This document shows positions 63,860 through 64,000 of a stretch of 64,000 nucleotides of DNA, in pieces. Position 1 is the first letter of the stretch. Every line of letters starts with the position of its first letter. Both the position numbers and the translations under genes were made by a program. The stretch comes from Leptidea sinapis. Lineage: Eukaryota; Arthropoda; Insecta; Lepidoptera; Pieridae. The notes beneath the pieces were generated by a model. That model worked only from the letters and a program-made list of their open reading frames with translations. It did no database searches and was not told the DNA's origin. The DNA lies in contig NC_066279.1 of the NCBI RefSeq assembly GCF_905404315.1, forward strand, positions 8,072,501-8,136,500, in the 5' to 3' direction.

Positions 63860-64000
63860 ATGAACGCCAATAGTGAAGGTTTCATTGCTACTGTTTCGTC
63901 ATCACCAGCGGCGCCCCCCGCGCCCCCTGCCCTGTCCAGCCGCGCACTACGAGCACAAGTCCGCAGTATGAGACGGGTCACGGGACGCTATCGCAGACCC
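63860..64000 (+). CDS. Possible 5' coding exon running off the window
   Basis: From ATG at 63860 the plus frame stays open to the last base: MNANSEGFIATVSSSPAAPP, then APPALSSRALRAQVRSMRRV. The last 120 bases are strongly GC-rich and all minus frames there are closed by stops. The frame is open back to 63800, so the exact start is uncertain. A low-complexity Ala/Pro stretch and basic tail; no domain. It could be the first exon of the next gene or a GC-rich 5' untranslated region. Confidence 0.35.
   Translation, partial: MNANSEGFIATVSSSPAAPPAPPALSSRALRAQVRSMRRVTGRYRRP

Noticed and set aside
1..64000. CRISPR array, prokaryotic genes, phage or integrated virus
   Set aside because: No regular short direct repeats with spacers, no bacterial-type gene density or RBS, and all reverse transcriptases seen are of non-LTR type without env or LTR.

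Overview
The window reads as nuclear DNA of an insect, most probably a moth or butterfly. It is AT-rich, genes are broken into short exons by kilobase introns, and the repeats are the mix usual in Lepidoptera: jockey-like and RTE-like LINEs, SINEs that borrow LINE tails, mariner, PIF/Harbinger, Helitrons ending in GGGTCAGCTAGT, and many MITEs. There is no operon structure, CRISPR array or bacterial gene.

Host coding sequence: one gene is clear. Six exons on the minus strand (37303-37525, 23485-23649, 11062-11142, 9709-9894, 6527-6655, 3415-3492) join through AG/GT splice sites without breaking the reading frame. They encode about 287 residues: the middle and end of an F-BAR-like helical domain, a proline-rich linker and a following coiled coil. 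The best family guess is FES/FER (insect Fps85D), but no SH2 or kinase exon lies in the window, so the symbol is left blank. The 5' exon (first F-BAR helix) was not found up to 64000, and the 3' exons lie left of position 1. Two more host candidates are weak: an open frame of about 146 codons at 55408-55848 (minus) and an open frame running off the right edge from 63860 (plus).

Everything else is intron or intergenic sequence filled with mobile DNA; by a rough tally of my hand-drawn boundaries about two fifths of the window is repeat-derived. The main pieces are a near full-length jockey-like LINE with three frameshifts (40429-43816, minus) and three shorter copies of it; fragments of at least five other LINE lineages, one (35690-37115) with a Cys/His and RPDG C-terminus that recalls a restriction-like endonuclease; three dead mariners; a Tc1-like transposase end; a defective PIF/Harbinger element carrying the start of its nuclease; a Crypton-like fragment; three complete short Helitrons plus one end; nine copies of one SINE-like family; and about ten foldback or MITE elements.

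Several insertions can be ordered in time from target-site duplications. A LINE at 29159-30758 has a 14-bp duplication, and a mariner later landed in the TA at its 3' junction. The large LINE at 40429-43816 split a repeat that carries a tRNA-like cloverleaf. Two MITEs are interrupted by LINE tails. I saw no new enzymatic system; the most unusual items are the tRNA-cloverleaf repeat family, the shared LINE/SINE tail, a template-switch palindrome inside a LINE copy, and transposons ending 17 and 22 bp from two host splice donors.
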